From assembly GCA_964465665.1 (NCBI GenBank), contig CAYXKM010000298.1:1-15756 (forward strand): a stretch of DNA of 15,756 bases, read 5' to 3'. Below, in pieces: positions 5,767-13,559 of the stretch. Both the position numbers and the translations under genes were made by a program. Each line of letters begins with the position of its first letter. Position 1 is the first letter of the stretch. This stretch comes from JAKEGN01 sp964465665 (lineage in GTDB: Bacteria > Pseudomonadota > Gammaproteobacteria > Steroidobacterales > Woeseiaceae). The notes beneath the pieces were generated by a model that was not told where the DNA came from, searched no databases, and worked only from the letters and a program-made list of their open reading frames with translations.

Positions 5767-7278
5767 TCAGGGCCGGTCGGTTTCCCGCTGACCGGCCCTT
5801 TTCATTTTGCGCTGTACCCAGAAATCCGCATTGCTGATACCGAGCGCTTCCGGATCGAAGGTGTACACGGTAACGCCGGCCTTTTTCTGCGCCTCGTAAT
5901 CCTTCAGCGATTTCAGCGCCGGCCTCGAGACGAAAAAGATGATCAGGATGCCGACGATATTCAGCCAGGCCATCAGCCCTACGCCAATATCGCCGAGACC
6001 CCAGGCCAGGCTTGCAGTTCTCAACGTGCCGTACAGCACCGACGCCATCAGTCCGATCTTCAGAACGACCATCATGCCGGGTAACTTCAGGGTGCGACGA
6101 ATGTAGGCGACGTTGGTTTCCGCGATGTAGTAGTACGCAAGCAACGTGGTAAACGCGAAGAAGAAAAGTGCAACGGCGACGAACGGTTTGCCGAAACCGG
6201 TGAAAACGCTGTCAACAGCGAGCTGAGTGAAGGCGGGACTGTTCGGATCGACATTTGCCGGCAGGTTCTGCACCAGGAATCCGGTATCGCCGCCATGCAC
6301 GTTATAGGCGCCGGTAATCAGGATCATGAATGCTGTAGCCGAACAGACGAACAAGGTATCGACGTACACCGAAAATGCCTGTACCAGTCCCTGTTGCGCA
6401 GGATGTGCAACTTCGGCTGCAGCAGCAGCATGCGGCCCGGTGCCCTGCCCGGCCTCATTGGAGTAGACGCCGCGCTTCACGCCCCAACCAATGGCAGCGC
6501 CGAATGCGGCCATCGGCGTGAAAGCATCCTTCAGAATCAAGCCGATGATATCCGGGAGCATCGTGATGTTCAGGACGACTATGAAGCCGGCCATGAGGAC
6601 GTAGCCGACAGCCATGAACGGCACGACGACCTGGGTGACATGCGCGATCCGCCGCACGCCACCGAAAATAATGAAGCCCAGCAGAGTTACCACGAACAGC
6701 GCAGTAACAATCTTGGTGAAAGTGAAACCACCGAGCGCGGTTTCGACGACACCCCCTGTGCCGAGCGCGAGCTCCACGGCATTGCCGATGCTGTTGGCCT
6801 GCACGCCGGGAAGCAGCAAGCCTGTGGCGATGATGGTGGAGATGGCGAAAACCCATGCATACCATTTTTGACCAAGCGCTTTCTCGAAATAGTACGCAGG
6901 ACCACCGCGGTACTGGCCCTGGTCCTCTTCCTTGTAAATCTGGCCGAGAGTCGACTCGATGTACGCCGTCGATGCGCCGAGAAAGGCAACGGTCCACATC
7001 CAGAACACCGCCCCCGGGCCGCCGAAGCCTATGGCGGCAGCGACGCCTGCGATGTTGCCGGTGCCGACCCGCCCGGACAGGGAAACGGATAACGCCTGAA
7101 ACGTGGATATTCCCTTGCTCGAGCTCCTGCCGGAGAAAAGCAGCCGCAGCATTTCCCTGAAATGCCGAACCTGGGCGAAGCGTGTCGCAATCGAGAAAAA
7201 CAATCCGGCGCCGAGGCAGAGATAGATGAGTGCCTGGCTCCAAATGATCGAGTTCAGGTTATTGACGACAGCCTGCAT
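5767..7278 (-). CDS. Sodium:alanine/glycine-type symporter (AGCS family)
   Basis: A 503-residue polytopic inner-membrane transporter. The family signature GTGNIAGVAAAIGFGGPG (72-89), followed by AVFWMW, is the clearest mark; YRGGPAYYFEKALG, then IIFGGVRRIAHVTQVVVPFM and SNEAGQGTGPHAAAAA downstream, are also typical of AGCS. These proteins (DagA/AlsT-like) import small neutral amino acids such as alanine, glycine or glutamine with Na+; which one is not decided here. Length is slightly over the usual 450-500, owing to a charged cytoplasmic tail. ATG 7278 has AAGGA about seven bases upstream. Its 3' end converges on the RNA-binding protein gene and contains that gene's terminator hairpin. It lies 82 bases downstream of the kinase gene, beyond a small possible terminator, so it may be transcribed separately. 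Confidence 0.95.
   Translation of the reverse strand: MQAVVNNLNSIIWSQALIYLCLGAGLFFSIATRFAQVRHFREMLRLLFSGRSSSKGISTFQALSVSLSGRVGTGNIAGVAAAIGFGGPGAVFWMWTVAFLGASTAYIESTLGQIYKEEDQGQYRGGPAYYFEKALGQKWYAWVFAISTIIATGLLLPGVQANSIGNAVELALGTGGVVETALGGFTFTKIVTALFVVTLLGFIIFGGVRRIAHVTQVVVPFMAVGYVLMAGFIVVLNITMLPDIIGLILKDAFTPMAAFGAAIGWGVKRGVYSNEAGQGTGPHAAAAAEVAHPAQQGLVQAFSVYVDTLFVCSATAFMILITGAYNVHGGDTGFLVQNLPANVDPNSPAFTQLAVDSVFTGFGKPFVAVALFFFAFTTLLAYYYIAETNVAYIRRTLKLPGMMVVLKIGLMASVLYGTLRTASLAWGLGDIGVGLMAWLNIVGILIIFFVSRPALKSLKDYEAQKKAGVTVYTFDPEALGISNADFWVQRKMKRAGQRETDRP
5769..5808 (+). terminator. Rho-independent terminator of the RNA-binding protein gene
   Basis: AGGGCCGGTC (5769-5778) pairs exactly with GACCGGCCCT (5790-5799) around an 11-base loop, then TTTTCATTTT. 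The T-tract exists only on the plus strand, so it serves the gene ending at 5733. The hairpin lies within the last codons of the minus-strand symporter, whose stop is at 5767-5769. Confidence 0.88.
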
Positions 7279-7341
7279 GCGAAGTCCTTCGGCGGGTAAT
7301 TGTCACTGCGCGCTTCCCAGAGAATTTCCGGAGTGTACCTG

Positions 7342-7358
7342 AAAAAACGGCGAGGCCG
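7342..7358 (-). terminator. Possible weak terminator after the PfkB-family kinase
   Basis: On the minus strand CGGC-CTC-GCCG (7358-7348) forms a 4-base GC stem immediately followed by six T (7347-7342), directly after the kinase stop at 7361. The stem is short, so termination may be partial and let some transcripts enter the AGCS symporter gene. Confidence 0.4.
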
Positions 7359-7360
7359 GC

Positions 7361-8179
7361 TCAACCGGGAAATGCGCCCACCCGCCGAATGACGCGAGCC
7401 GCCAGCGCTGCACCACGGTGCAGGCACAACGGTACATCGGCACCGTACATGTAGTTGGCAAGAAATGCGGCTGCGAATGCATCGCCGGCACCCGTCGTGT
7501 CGACTATACGTTCGACCGGAATCGCCGCTTGCTCAATGTGCTCGTGACCGGCAATGGCAATGCTGCCGGCCGATCCCAGTGTTACCACGAATAACTTATT
7601 CCACCGCTGTGCGAGAGCAGCCAGTGTCGACATCAATTTGTGATCGCTGGCGGACAAACCGAAGAAAGCGACGTCGATCCGGTCCAGGTACGATTCGAGG
7701 TGGCCGAAGTCGGGGTGCTGTGAAAAGTCGGCAAAGTCGACGGCGACCTTGCCTGCAACTGGCACCGAGATCACGGAATCGAACAGCTCGCGGACCTGGC
7801 TGAAGACCGGAGTTACGAGCAGGTCCGCCGTCCGGACAATTTCCGCAGCCTCTTCGTCAATGCGATAGAACGCGAGCACACCCTCGTCGTAACGGAGGAA
7901 ATTTTTTTCGCCGCCCGGTTCGGTACGAATGTACTGAACGGGGGTTTCACCCCTCAGCTCGGTGATGTGACAACGAATGCGGCTGTTCCGGAAAGCTCGT
8001 CGGACCAGACCCGCGGAAAGCGGTTCGCTGCCGATTGCCGATACGACATGAATCTCGTCCTCATCGCGAAACTCGCGAGCGGCATGACGTGCGAAGTTGG
8101 CGGTGATGCCACCAGCGAGCAGCCGGCCCGACGGGAGATAGTGATCGACACCGCAGTCGCCAACGCAAACGACTTTCAT
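7361..8179 (-). CDS. PfkB-family sugar kinase, FrlD-like
   Basis: A 272-residue cytosolic ribokinase/PfkB-family kinase. The C-terminal signature DTTGAGDAFAAAFL starts at 227, with the expected catalytic base Asp233 in GAGD; the N-terminus MKVVCVGDCGVDHYLPSG with a GG near 22-23 is the substrate-side region. The pattern DFADFSQHPDF, then DVAFFGLSASDHK and FVVTLGSAGSIA, resembles fructoselysine 6-kinase (FrlD) more than ribokinase; this is from memory and was not searched. It would phosphorylate a sugar or sugar-amine using ATP. ATG 8179 overlaps the stop of the BtpA-family gene (ATGA), so the two are coupled, and with the APC permease upstream suggest uptake followed by phosphorylation. No FrlB-type deglycase (SIS domain) is in the window, so an Amadori pathway is not proven. 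Confidence 0.88.
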   Translation of the reverse strand: MKVVCVGDCGVDHYLPSGRLLAGGITANFARHAAREFRDEDEIHVVSAIGSEPLSAGLVRRAFRNSRIRCHITELRGETPVQYIRTEPGGEKNFLRYDEGVLAFYRIDEEAAEIVRTADLLVTPVFSQVRELFDSVISVPVAGKVAVDFADFSQHPDFGHLESYLDRIDVAFFGLSASDHKLMSTLAALAQRWNKLFVVTLGSAGSIAIAGHEHIEQAAIPVERIVDTTGAGDAFAAAFLANYMYGADVPLCLHRGAALAARVIRRVGAFPG

Positions 8180-8982
8180 GGCTGCCGCAACCTGCGAACT
8201 TCCGTCATCAGTCTCGCGGTGGCGCCGGGATCGATCTTGCGATTGCGCATCAGGGACGTACCGACTATGGCGCCGTCGCTGGCGAGGAGCAGTTGGCTGG
8301 CATTTGCCGGGCCGAGGCCACTGCCGATGAGCAACGGAATCCTCTTTCCGCTGGTTGCGATGCCGGCGGCAGCCTCCCTGAGATCTTCGAACCGCGGTGC
8401 GTCGCCGGTTTCGTCGCCTGTTACGACGACAGCGTCGGCGCCAGCCAATGACGCAAGCCTGGCGGACTCGGACAGCGGTCGTGCTTCGAGCATTTGCGCG
8501 TACTTCACCTGGATATCGGCCAGGATCAGCACATCGGCGGCAGTCCTGTTCCTGTAGCCGATGAGGCCATCGGGATCGATGGCAAACTCCCCGTAGCCGG
8601 GTCTCGACATTCGGTCGACAAAATAGTCGCTGCGGATGAACCGGGCGCCCGACGCTGCGGCAACCCTGAGCGATGCACGGGGATCATTGAGCAGTATCTC
8701 GCAGCCGGTAACGGTGTCATTGGCGGCCAGCACCACTGAGCGCGTGATTTCCGTCATGGCGGCGATCACTGCGGCGCTGGCCGTCACCTGGTGCGGACGG
8801 TCGTACTCGTTCTCGACCAGTACACCGTCGACGCCCTGCCTCACCAGTATGTCGAGGTCTGCGAGCGCGTGTGCGACAAGGGCCGGCATACCCGGATGCC
8901 CGTCGAACCCGGGCAAGGGCGGCAAGTGTATGACGCCAATGACCGGTTTCAGTGACCGAAAGGTTTCGGCAAATGACCTCAT
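8176..8982 (-). CDS. BtpA/SgcQ family protein (predicted TIM barrel)
   Basis: A 268-residue protein of the BtpA/SgcQ family. Recognisable parts are GVIHLPPLPG (16-25), GVDGVLVENEYDRP (50-63), a middle stretch RFIRSDYFVDRM, ADVLILADIQVKYA, and near the C-terminus LIGSGLGPANASQLL and GAIVGTSLM, a phosphate-binding-like end of a TIM barrel. The family was named for photosystem I biogenesis in cyanobacteria, but in other bacteria it lies in sugar-type operons (sgcQ in E. coli) and its reaction is unclear. I take ATG 8982: it forms ATGA with the permease stop (8979-8981), and the reading frame further upstream only mirrors the permease. The stop overlaps the kinase ATG in the same way. It is likely an enzyme acting on the substrate or product of the kinase; this is inference. 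Confidence 0.85.
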   Translation of the reverse strand: MRSFAETFRSLKPVIGVIHLPPLPGFDGHPGMPALVAHALADLDILVRQGVDGVLVENEYDRPHQVTASAAVIAAMTEITRSVVLAANDTVTGCEILLNDPRASLRVAAASGARFIRSDYFVDRMSRPGYGEFAIDPDGLIGYRNRTAADVLILADIQVKYAQMLEARPLSESARLASLAGADAVVVTGDETGDAPRFEDLREAAAGIATSGKRIPLLIGSGLGPANASQLLLASDGAIVGTSLMRNRKIDPGATARLMTEVRRLRQP

Positions 8983-10328
8983 GCGGCGGATCTTCTGCGC
9001 AACGCGAGGTATACCGGGATCCCGGCCAGCGTCAGCACGATGCCGATGAGGCTGTCGAGCGGGTTGTAATAGAGCGCGGCAACGAGAAACATCGCCATTA
9101 CACCGATGAATATGCAGGGAACGACCGGGTAGCCGGGCAGGCGGAACGAGTCCGGAGTTGCGTAACGGGGACGAAGGCGAAAAACGGAAGCGACCATCAG
9201 GATATTCATGAACTGGAACGGTACAACGAAAAACGTCACGATCCGGGAAAACGAACCGAAGAACAGCAGTGCAAAGATCGCCATCGCGGCGGCGAACATA
9301 ATCGCCCCTGCAGGCACACCGGTCCTTGGCGCGAGCCACGACAGTGCTCGAAAGAACGGCGATGCCATGGTGCCGATCGCGCGATCCCGGTACTCGGAAG
9401 CTGCCGCAAAAAACAGTCGCGGCAAAGTCATGACCAGTCCGCCGAGCGCGCCAAAGATCGAAATCCACATCAATACGTTTAATGCTATGCCACCGATGCT
9501 GCCGAAAGCAGCCTCTGCCACGCGGCTGGCGACCATGGTTGGCTCAGCCTGCATTTGCTGCAATGGCACAACCCTCAGGTACGTGTAATTTACAAGAAGG
9601 TAGATCGCGGTGATGCAAACCACACCAAGGCCCATCGCAATCGGAAAATTCCGGTTTGGATCGCGTACTTCACCAGCCACGTTGGATGCATCGATCCAGC
9701 CATCGTAAGTAAACAGCACTATGGCGATGCCGAGTCCGACGAAGCGCACGAAACCGAGCAAACCCTCGCCTCCGCCATGGGCCTGCAGTGATTCCGTGTT
9801 CGCCGGCGCAGCCAGCAGTATGCCGCCGCCAACCAGTGCGAGCAGGCCGACGACTTTCGCCGCGGTCAGGACGATCTGCGTGCGTCCGCCCCATTCTGCG
9901 CCTCGCAGGTTGATCACGACGAAGAACAGGATTGCCAGAGTCGCCCAACCGAGTTGCGCAGTACCCGACTGATTTCCGAAAGCGCTGTTCACCAGCTCGC
10001 CAAACAGAATCGCAACGCCGGCGATGGCGCCAGGCCCGCTGACCAGTACCATCATCCAGGCCTGCATGAAGCCGGCGAACGGGCCATAGGCTTCGGTCAG
10101 CGCGTGATAGCTGACGCCGGCGCGCGGCAGCAATGACGAAATCTCGGCAAGCGTAATGGCGCCGCAAAAGGTAATGAAACCGCACAATGCCCAGAAGAAA
10201 TAAACCTGCCACTCGGTGGTGGCTACAGCGGCCAGTTCTCCGGGCGTGAAAAAAATGCCGGAGCCGATCATGTCGCCCATGACCACCGCCAGCACGGCCG
10301 GCAGACCGAGTTTGCGTTTGAGTGTCAC
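8979..10328 (-). CDS. APC-superfamily amino-acid permease
   Basis: A 449-residue inner-membrane permease with about twelve helices. The first-helix motif GDMIGSGIFFTPG (18-30), the GISY-like RAGVSYHALTEAYGPFAG, and FTYDGWIDASNVAGEVRDPN in the sixth-helix region are typical of the amino-acid/polyamine/organocation superfamily, LAT-like branch. FrlA, the fructoselysine importer, belongs to the same superfamily, which matters given the FrlD-like kinase downstream. Start is GTG 10328 with CAGG about five bases upstream; the NnrU-like stop is seven bases further upstream, so they are probably co-transcribed. The 3' end forms ATGA with the BtpA-family gene. Substrate is probably an amino acid or amine conjugate, not decided by sequence. 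Confidence 0.92.
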   Translation of the reverse strand: MTLKRKLGLPAVLAVVMGDMIGSGIFFTPGELAAVATTEWQVYFFWALCGFITFCGAITLAEISSLLPRAGVSYHALTEAYGPFAGFMQAWMMVLVSGPGAIAGVAILFGELVNSAFGNQSGTAQLGWATLAILFFVVINLRGAEWGGRTQIVLTAAKVVGLLALVGGGILLAAPANTESLQAHGGGEGLLGFVRFVGLGIAIVLFTYDGWIDASNVAGEVRDPNRNFPIAMGLGVVCITAIYLLVNYTYLRVVPLQQMQAEPTMVASRVAEAAFGSIGGIALNVLMWISIFGALGGLVMTLPRLFFAAASEYRDRAIGTMASPFFRALSWLAPRTGVPAGAIMFAAAMAIFALLFFGSFSRIVTFFVVPFQFMNILMVASVFRLRPRYATPDSFRLPGYPVVPCIFIGVMAMFLVAALYYNPLDSLIGIVLTLAGIPVYLALRRRSAA

Positions 10329-10334
10329 AACCTG

Positions 10335-10901
10335 TCAGAGCTGCAGGGCAGCGACACCGGCAAATCTCGGGTGCAGGTAAACGAGAATCGCGAATATCGC
10401 GGCCGATATGGCAAGCAGCTTGAACTCGGTGGCAAGCGTTGGCGCTTGCGGTTTGACCCATGCGCCTGCACGACGGTTGATGATCACCATTTCGAGCAGA
10501 GCCCAAAGGCCGAGACCGCCGAACAGGAGCACAGACCGGTTATCGCCGTTTGCGAGCAGGTGTGCCACAGACCAGATCGCGAGACCGGAAAGCTGCGGAT
10601 GGCGAATGAACCGCTTGACGCGAGTCCGTGCATGCGATGCGCCGAACAGGAAAATCGCAACGGGCATGAGTACAAGTGCGGCGAGCCCGCCCCATGCAGG
10701 CGGCAGGTAAACGGGCTCGACGTCGGCAGAGCGCCAGCCAAGAACGATCAACGCCAGCGCCGCGAGCAGGGCGAGTGAAAAGACGCCCTTATACGGTTTC
10801 TCCCCGACGGAAGCGATGATTTTCTGCCTGGCATTCCGGCCTGGTCCGGGGATCAGATGCACGACGATCCAAAGCAGCACACCGGCTGTCAACATGACCA
10901 T
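10335..10901 (-). CDS. NnrU-like membrane protein
   Basis: A 188-residue membrane protein with about five hydrophobic segments. VLLWIVVHLIPGPGRNARQ, GEKPYKGVFSLALLAALALI, and RFIRHPQLSGLAIWSVAHLL followed by ANGD with RSVLLFGGLGLWALLEM (about 115-140) match the NnrU family, distantly related to isoprenylcysteine methyltransferase-like membrane proteins. NnrU was described near denitrification genes, but the family is broad and no nitrite or nitric-oxide reductase gene is present here. ATG 10901 has GAAGGAGAAGG just upstream. It is the first gene of the minus-strand operon, seven bases before the APC permease; its function in that setting is unknown. Confidence 0.85.
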   Translation of the reverse strand: MVMLTAGVLLWIVVHLIPGPGRNARQKIIASVGEKPYKGVFSLALLAALALIVLGWRSADVEPVYLPPAWGGLAALVLMPVAIFLFGASHARTRVKRFIRHPQLSGLAIWSVAHLLANGDNRSVLLFGGLGLWALLEMVIINRRAGAWVKPQAPTLATEFKLLAISAAIFAILVYLHPRFAGVAALQL

Positions 10902-10942
10902 CGGCCTTCTCCTTCTTGTTGTGTGCGAGGTCGCCTGTTGCG

Positions 10943-10948
10943 ATTATA
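10943..10948 (-). promoter_or_regulatory. Consensus -10 box for the NnrU-led operon
   Basis: On the minus strand this reads TATAAT, a perfect -10 hexamer, about 41 bases before the NnrU ATG at 10901, giving a leader of some 35 bases with a strong ribosome-binding site. No good -35 is found at the normal spacing, so it may need an activator. The overlapping plus-strand TTATAG could serve the divergent enzyme gene, but support is thin. Confidence 0.5.
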
Positions 10949-11019
10949 GCGCCGGACCGGCGGTCCTGATGGTTATCATTGGCAGCCGCACGGACCTTCC
11001 GACAGCGAGTATCCTGCCA

Positions 11020-11958
11020 ATGCGAGTTTTCGAAGCCGACAGTGTTGCCAGCGCTCTGCCCTACGATCAGTTGATCGAGGCGATCGAAGAAGCGTTCCGG
11101 GCCGAGGTGACAGTTCCGCAACGTTCACACTACCCGGTAACCGTCCCCAATGCGGCAAGTGGCAACCTGCTGCTCATGCCCGCGTGGATCCAAGGCGATT
11201 CACTGGGCGTGAAAGTCGTGACTGTTTTTCCCGACAACGCGTTGCGAGGACTCGCTTCCGTACACGCGAGTTACCTGCTGCTCGATGCGAACACGGGCGC
11301 GTTTCGTGGAATGCTGGATGGAACCGAGTTGACCTTGCGTCGCACGGCCTGCGCGTCTGCCCTTGCCTCGAGATACCTCTCACGGCCGGATTCGAAAACC
11401 CTGCTGATGGTCGGGACCGGTAAGCTCGCGCCGCACATGATTCTCGCCCACGCAACGGTGCGGCCGATTTCGCGGGTGCTCGTCTGGGGGCGACGCGGCG
11501 ACGCGGCCCGCGCCCTCGTCGACGAGATGCGCGACGCTGTTACCGATGTTGCAGCCGTCGATGATCTCGAGGGCGCCGTGCGCGAGGCGGACATCATCAG
11601 TTGCGCGACGCTGTCGAGAGACCCGTTCCTCTGCGGCGCCTGGCTGCAGGAGGGCCAGCACATCGATCTCGTCGGCGCTTTCAAACCCGAAATGCGCGAA
11701 GCAGACAGCGAGGCCGTCGTCCGTGCCGAGGTGTTCGTCGATACCTATGGCGGCGCCACCGCTGAAGCCGGTGAGATTGTGCAAGCGATCCGGGAAAGAA
11801 AATTCTCAAAGTCGGACATTCGGTCGGATCTCGCAGCGCTCGCGCGCGGTGAGCATGCGGGGCGATCCTCAACCTCAGCGATAACACTTTTCAAATCCGT
11901 CGGCACGGCACTCGAGGACCTGGCAGCCGCCCGACTGGTGCTCGACAACTCGGCATGA
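11020..11958 (+). CDS. Ornithine cyclodeaminase / mu-crystallin family enzyme
   Basis: A 312-residue cytosolic protein starting MRVFEADSVASALPYDQLIE, typical for this family. The NAD(P)-binding glycine motif GTGKLAP is at 132-138; GVKVVTVFP (63-71, Lys65) and LDGTELTLRRTACASALASR (99-118) supply residues expected at the substrate and nicotinamide site; DLVGAFKPEMREAD follows. Members convert ornithine to proline and ammonia, or act as ketimine, alanine or lysine-type dehydrogenases/reductases, so the exact reaction is open. ATG 11020 fits family length; frames reaching back to 10816 would overlap the divergent NnrU gene and lack similarity. Its stop forms ATGA with the outer-membrane protein gene, an unusual partner for a cytosolic enzyme. 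Confidence 0.9.
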   Translation: MRVFEADSVASALPYDQLIEAIEEAFRAEVTVPQRSHYPVTVPNAASGNLLLMPAWIQGDSLGVKVVTVFPDNALRGLASVHASYLLLDANTGAFRGMLDGTELTLRRTACASALASRYLSRPDSKTLLMVGTGKLAPHMILAHATVRPISRVLVWGRRGDAARALVDEMRDAVTDVAAVDDLEGAVREADIISCATLSRDPFLCGAWLQEGQHIDLVGAFKPEMREADSEAVVRAEVFVDTYGGATAEAGEIVQAIRERKFSKSDIRSDLAALARGEHAGRSSTSAITLFKSVGTALEDLAAARLVLDNSA

Positions 11959-13496
11959 GGCGATCGATTCCGGTCGGCCTCGCGTTCCTGTTGATTTCCC
12001 CGAGCGCGGGTGCCGGCAAACTGATGGACTACATCCGCAACTACGACCTCAACAACTATGCGCTTGGCGTAGCTGTCACCACGAGCCAAAGCGTTTATGT
12101 TGGCGACGACAACAGCACCTGGGGCTACCCGTACCTGAGCAGTTTTCGCAACGCTGCGTTTTCCGACGACTGGCTCCTGGTCAACGACGGTGATCTGGGC
12201 GCGCGCTGGGTCTCCGCGAACGGCTGGGTGCTGGGCGCCGTCGGCCGCATGAACGCCGGAGGATTCGGCAACACTGAGGCCGAAGAACTGGGAGGGCTCG
12301 AGGAGCGGCAGTGGACCGTCGAAGCCGGTCCCCTGATCGGCTGGCGCGGCTGGCCGCTGCATCTCGAGTACAAGCTCTACATGGATGCGTTCAACCGGGT
12401 CAATGGCCTCAAGGGCGAGTTCACCCTGTCGTTTCCGACGGAACGGTCGTGGGGATACCTGGTTCCTTACGTGAAGCTCGTGCGCCAGGACAGCGACTAC
12501 AACAGTTATTACTACGGAGTGTCCGAGGCCGAAGCATTGCCGTCTCGGGCAGCATACGCACCCGGATCGAGTACCAATGTTGTGGCCCAGTTCCGCGTCG
12601 GCTATGCCGTGAGCGAGCGCTGGCTGCTGACCGGCTACATCGCCTCCGAATGGCTGGGATCCGCCATTGAGAACAGCCCGATCGTTGACGAGGACCAGCT
12701 TTGGTCCTTCAATCTCGGCCTCGCCTACAACGCGGACATCTTTCAGCCGCGCACTTACAGCGGCGAAGCCATTCGCATGCCGCGCTTTGAACTTCAGGTG
12801 GGCGCTTATCGCAACAACATCGACAGCAGGTTTTTTCGCGATTCCGCCGACGGCAGCCCCTCCGATGAAATCGATTCAGAGCAAACCTTGGGGCTCGCGG
12901 GACAGAAAACCGTGTGGCAGTTCGACGCGATTACGCGAATCGGTCTGTACCATCGCTTTGAGGCGAGTTATTTCGAGTTGAGCCGCGACGCGTCGACGAC
13001 CATCGGTACCGATGTGCGAATAGGTGACGAGGTCGTCGATGCAGGCACAACGATTGATTCACGGTCGTCAGCAAGAATCGCCAGGATCGCTTACGCCTAT
13101 TCGCTGATGAACGATTCGCAGAAAGAGCTCGGCGTCATGGCTGGCGTGCACCTCACGCGGCTGAAAATCGAAATCGCAGCGACGGACACTTCATCCGGCG
13201 TGCAATCGAAGCTGTCGACACCGCTACCGGTAATTGGCGCATTCGGTGGCGTGCACCTCGGCTCCAAGATGCGGTTGGACGCCAAAGTGCAGATCTTTCG
13301 CATGGATTTCGACAGTTACGAAGGCTCGCTCAATTTCCTTTATCTGGGTTGGCAAAGGACGCTCGGCGACTGGGGCAGTGCCGGCATCGGTTACAACTAT
13401 TACTCCTTGAAGCTTGATTCGAGCAACGCCGATGTCAACGGCTCGGTGGATTTTCAGCAGCACGGGCCCATCATTTTCGTGAGCGCGCATTTCTGA
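11955..13496 (+). CDS. Double-length outer-membrane protein: MipA/OmpV-like barrel plus a second barrel-like half
   Basis: A 513-residue exported protein. A signal peptide (1-20, MRRSIPVGLAFLLISPSAGA) is followed by alternating aromatic strands. Residues about 30-262 resemble MipA/OmpV: GPLIGWRGWPLHLEYK, YYYGVSEAEALPSRAAYAPG (185-204), and SEWLGSAIENSPIV (231-244), the usual family C-terminal hallmark. MipA proteins are normally about 250 residues, so this one is twice the size. Residues about 278-513 again alternate strands (FELQVGAYRN, FEASYFELSRD, IARIAYAYSLM, GSAGIGYNYYSLKLD) and end VSAHF, a terminal-Phe signal for barrel insertion. I do not recognise the second half by family. It starts at ATG 11955 overlapping the cyclodeaminase-family stop, so the two are co-translated. 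Transport, adhesion or stress roles are all possible. Confidence 0.85.
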   Translation: MRRSIPVGLAFLLISPSAGAGKLMDYIRNYDLNNYALGVAVTTSQSVYVGDDNSTWGYPYLSSFRNAAFSDDWLLVNDGDLGARWVSANGWVLGAVGRMNAGGFGNTEAEELGGLEERQWTVEAGPLIGWRGWPLHLEYKLYMDAFNRVNGLKGEFTLSFPTERSWGYLVPYVKLVRQDSDYNSYYYGVSEAEALPSRAAYAPGSSTNVVAQFRVGYAVSERWLLTGYIASEWLGSAIENSPIVDEDQLWSFNLGLAYNADIFQPRTYSGEAIRMPRFELQVGAYRNNIDSRFFRDSADGSPSDEIDSEQTLGLAGQKTVWQFDAITRIGLYHRFEASYFELSRDASTTIGTDVRIGDEVVDAGTTIDSRSSARIARIAYAYSLMNDSQKELGVMAGVHLTRLKIEIAATDTSSGVQSKLSTPLPVIGAFGGVHLGSKMRLDAKVQIFRMDFDSYEGSLNFLYLGWQRTLGDWGSAGIGYNYYSLKLDSSNADVNGSVDFQQHGPIIFVSAHF

Positions 13497-13502
13497 CCGG
13501 TT

Positions 13503-13553
13503 GCCCGCAGTGTCGCCGTCTTACGACCCCCTGTAGGATCCCGAAATGCGGGC
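13503..13553. repeat. Inverted repeat between converging genes
   Basis: GCCCGCA (13503-13509) and TGCGGGC (13547-13553) are exact reverse complements with a 37-base loop, in the 63-base gap between the outer-membrane protein stop and the TAXI stop; GTCGCC/GGCGAC pairs nearby. No T-run follows on either strand, so a bidirectional terminator is only possible, not shown. Confidence 0.3.
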
Positions 13554-13559
13554 GACGTG

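Noticed and set aside
8983..9468. N-terminal extension of the BtpA-family frame back to 9468
   Set aside because: The added residues are an Arg/Cys-rich shadow of the APC permease; the family start and ATGA overlap place the real start at 8982.
10816..11019. N-terminal extension of the cyclodeaminase-family frame
   Set aside because: It would overlap the divergent NnrU gene and its promoter and adds residues absent from the family.
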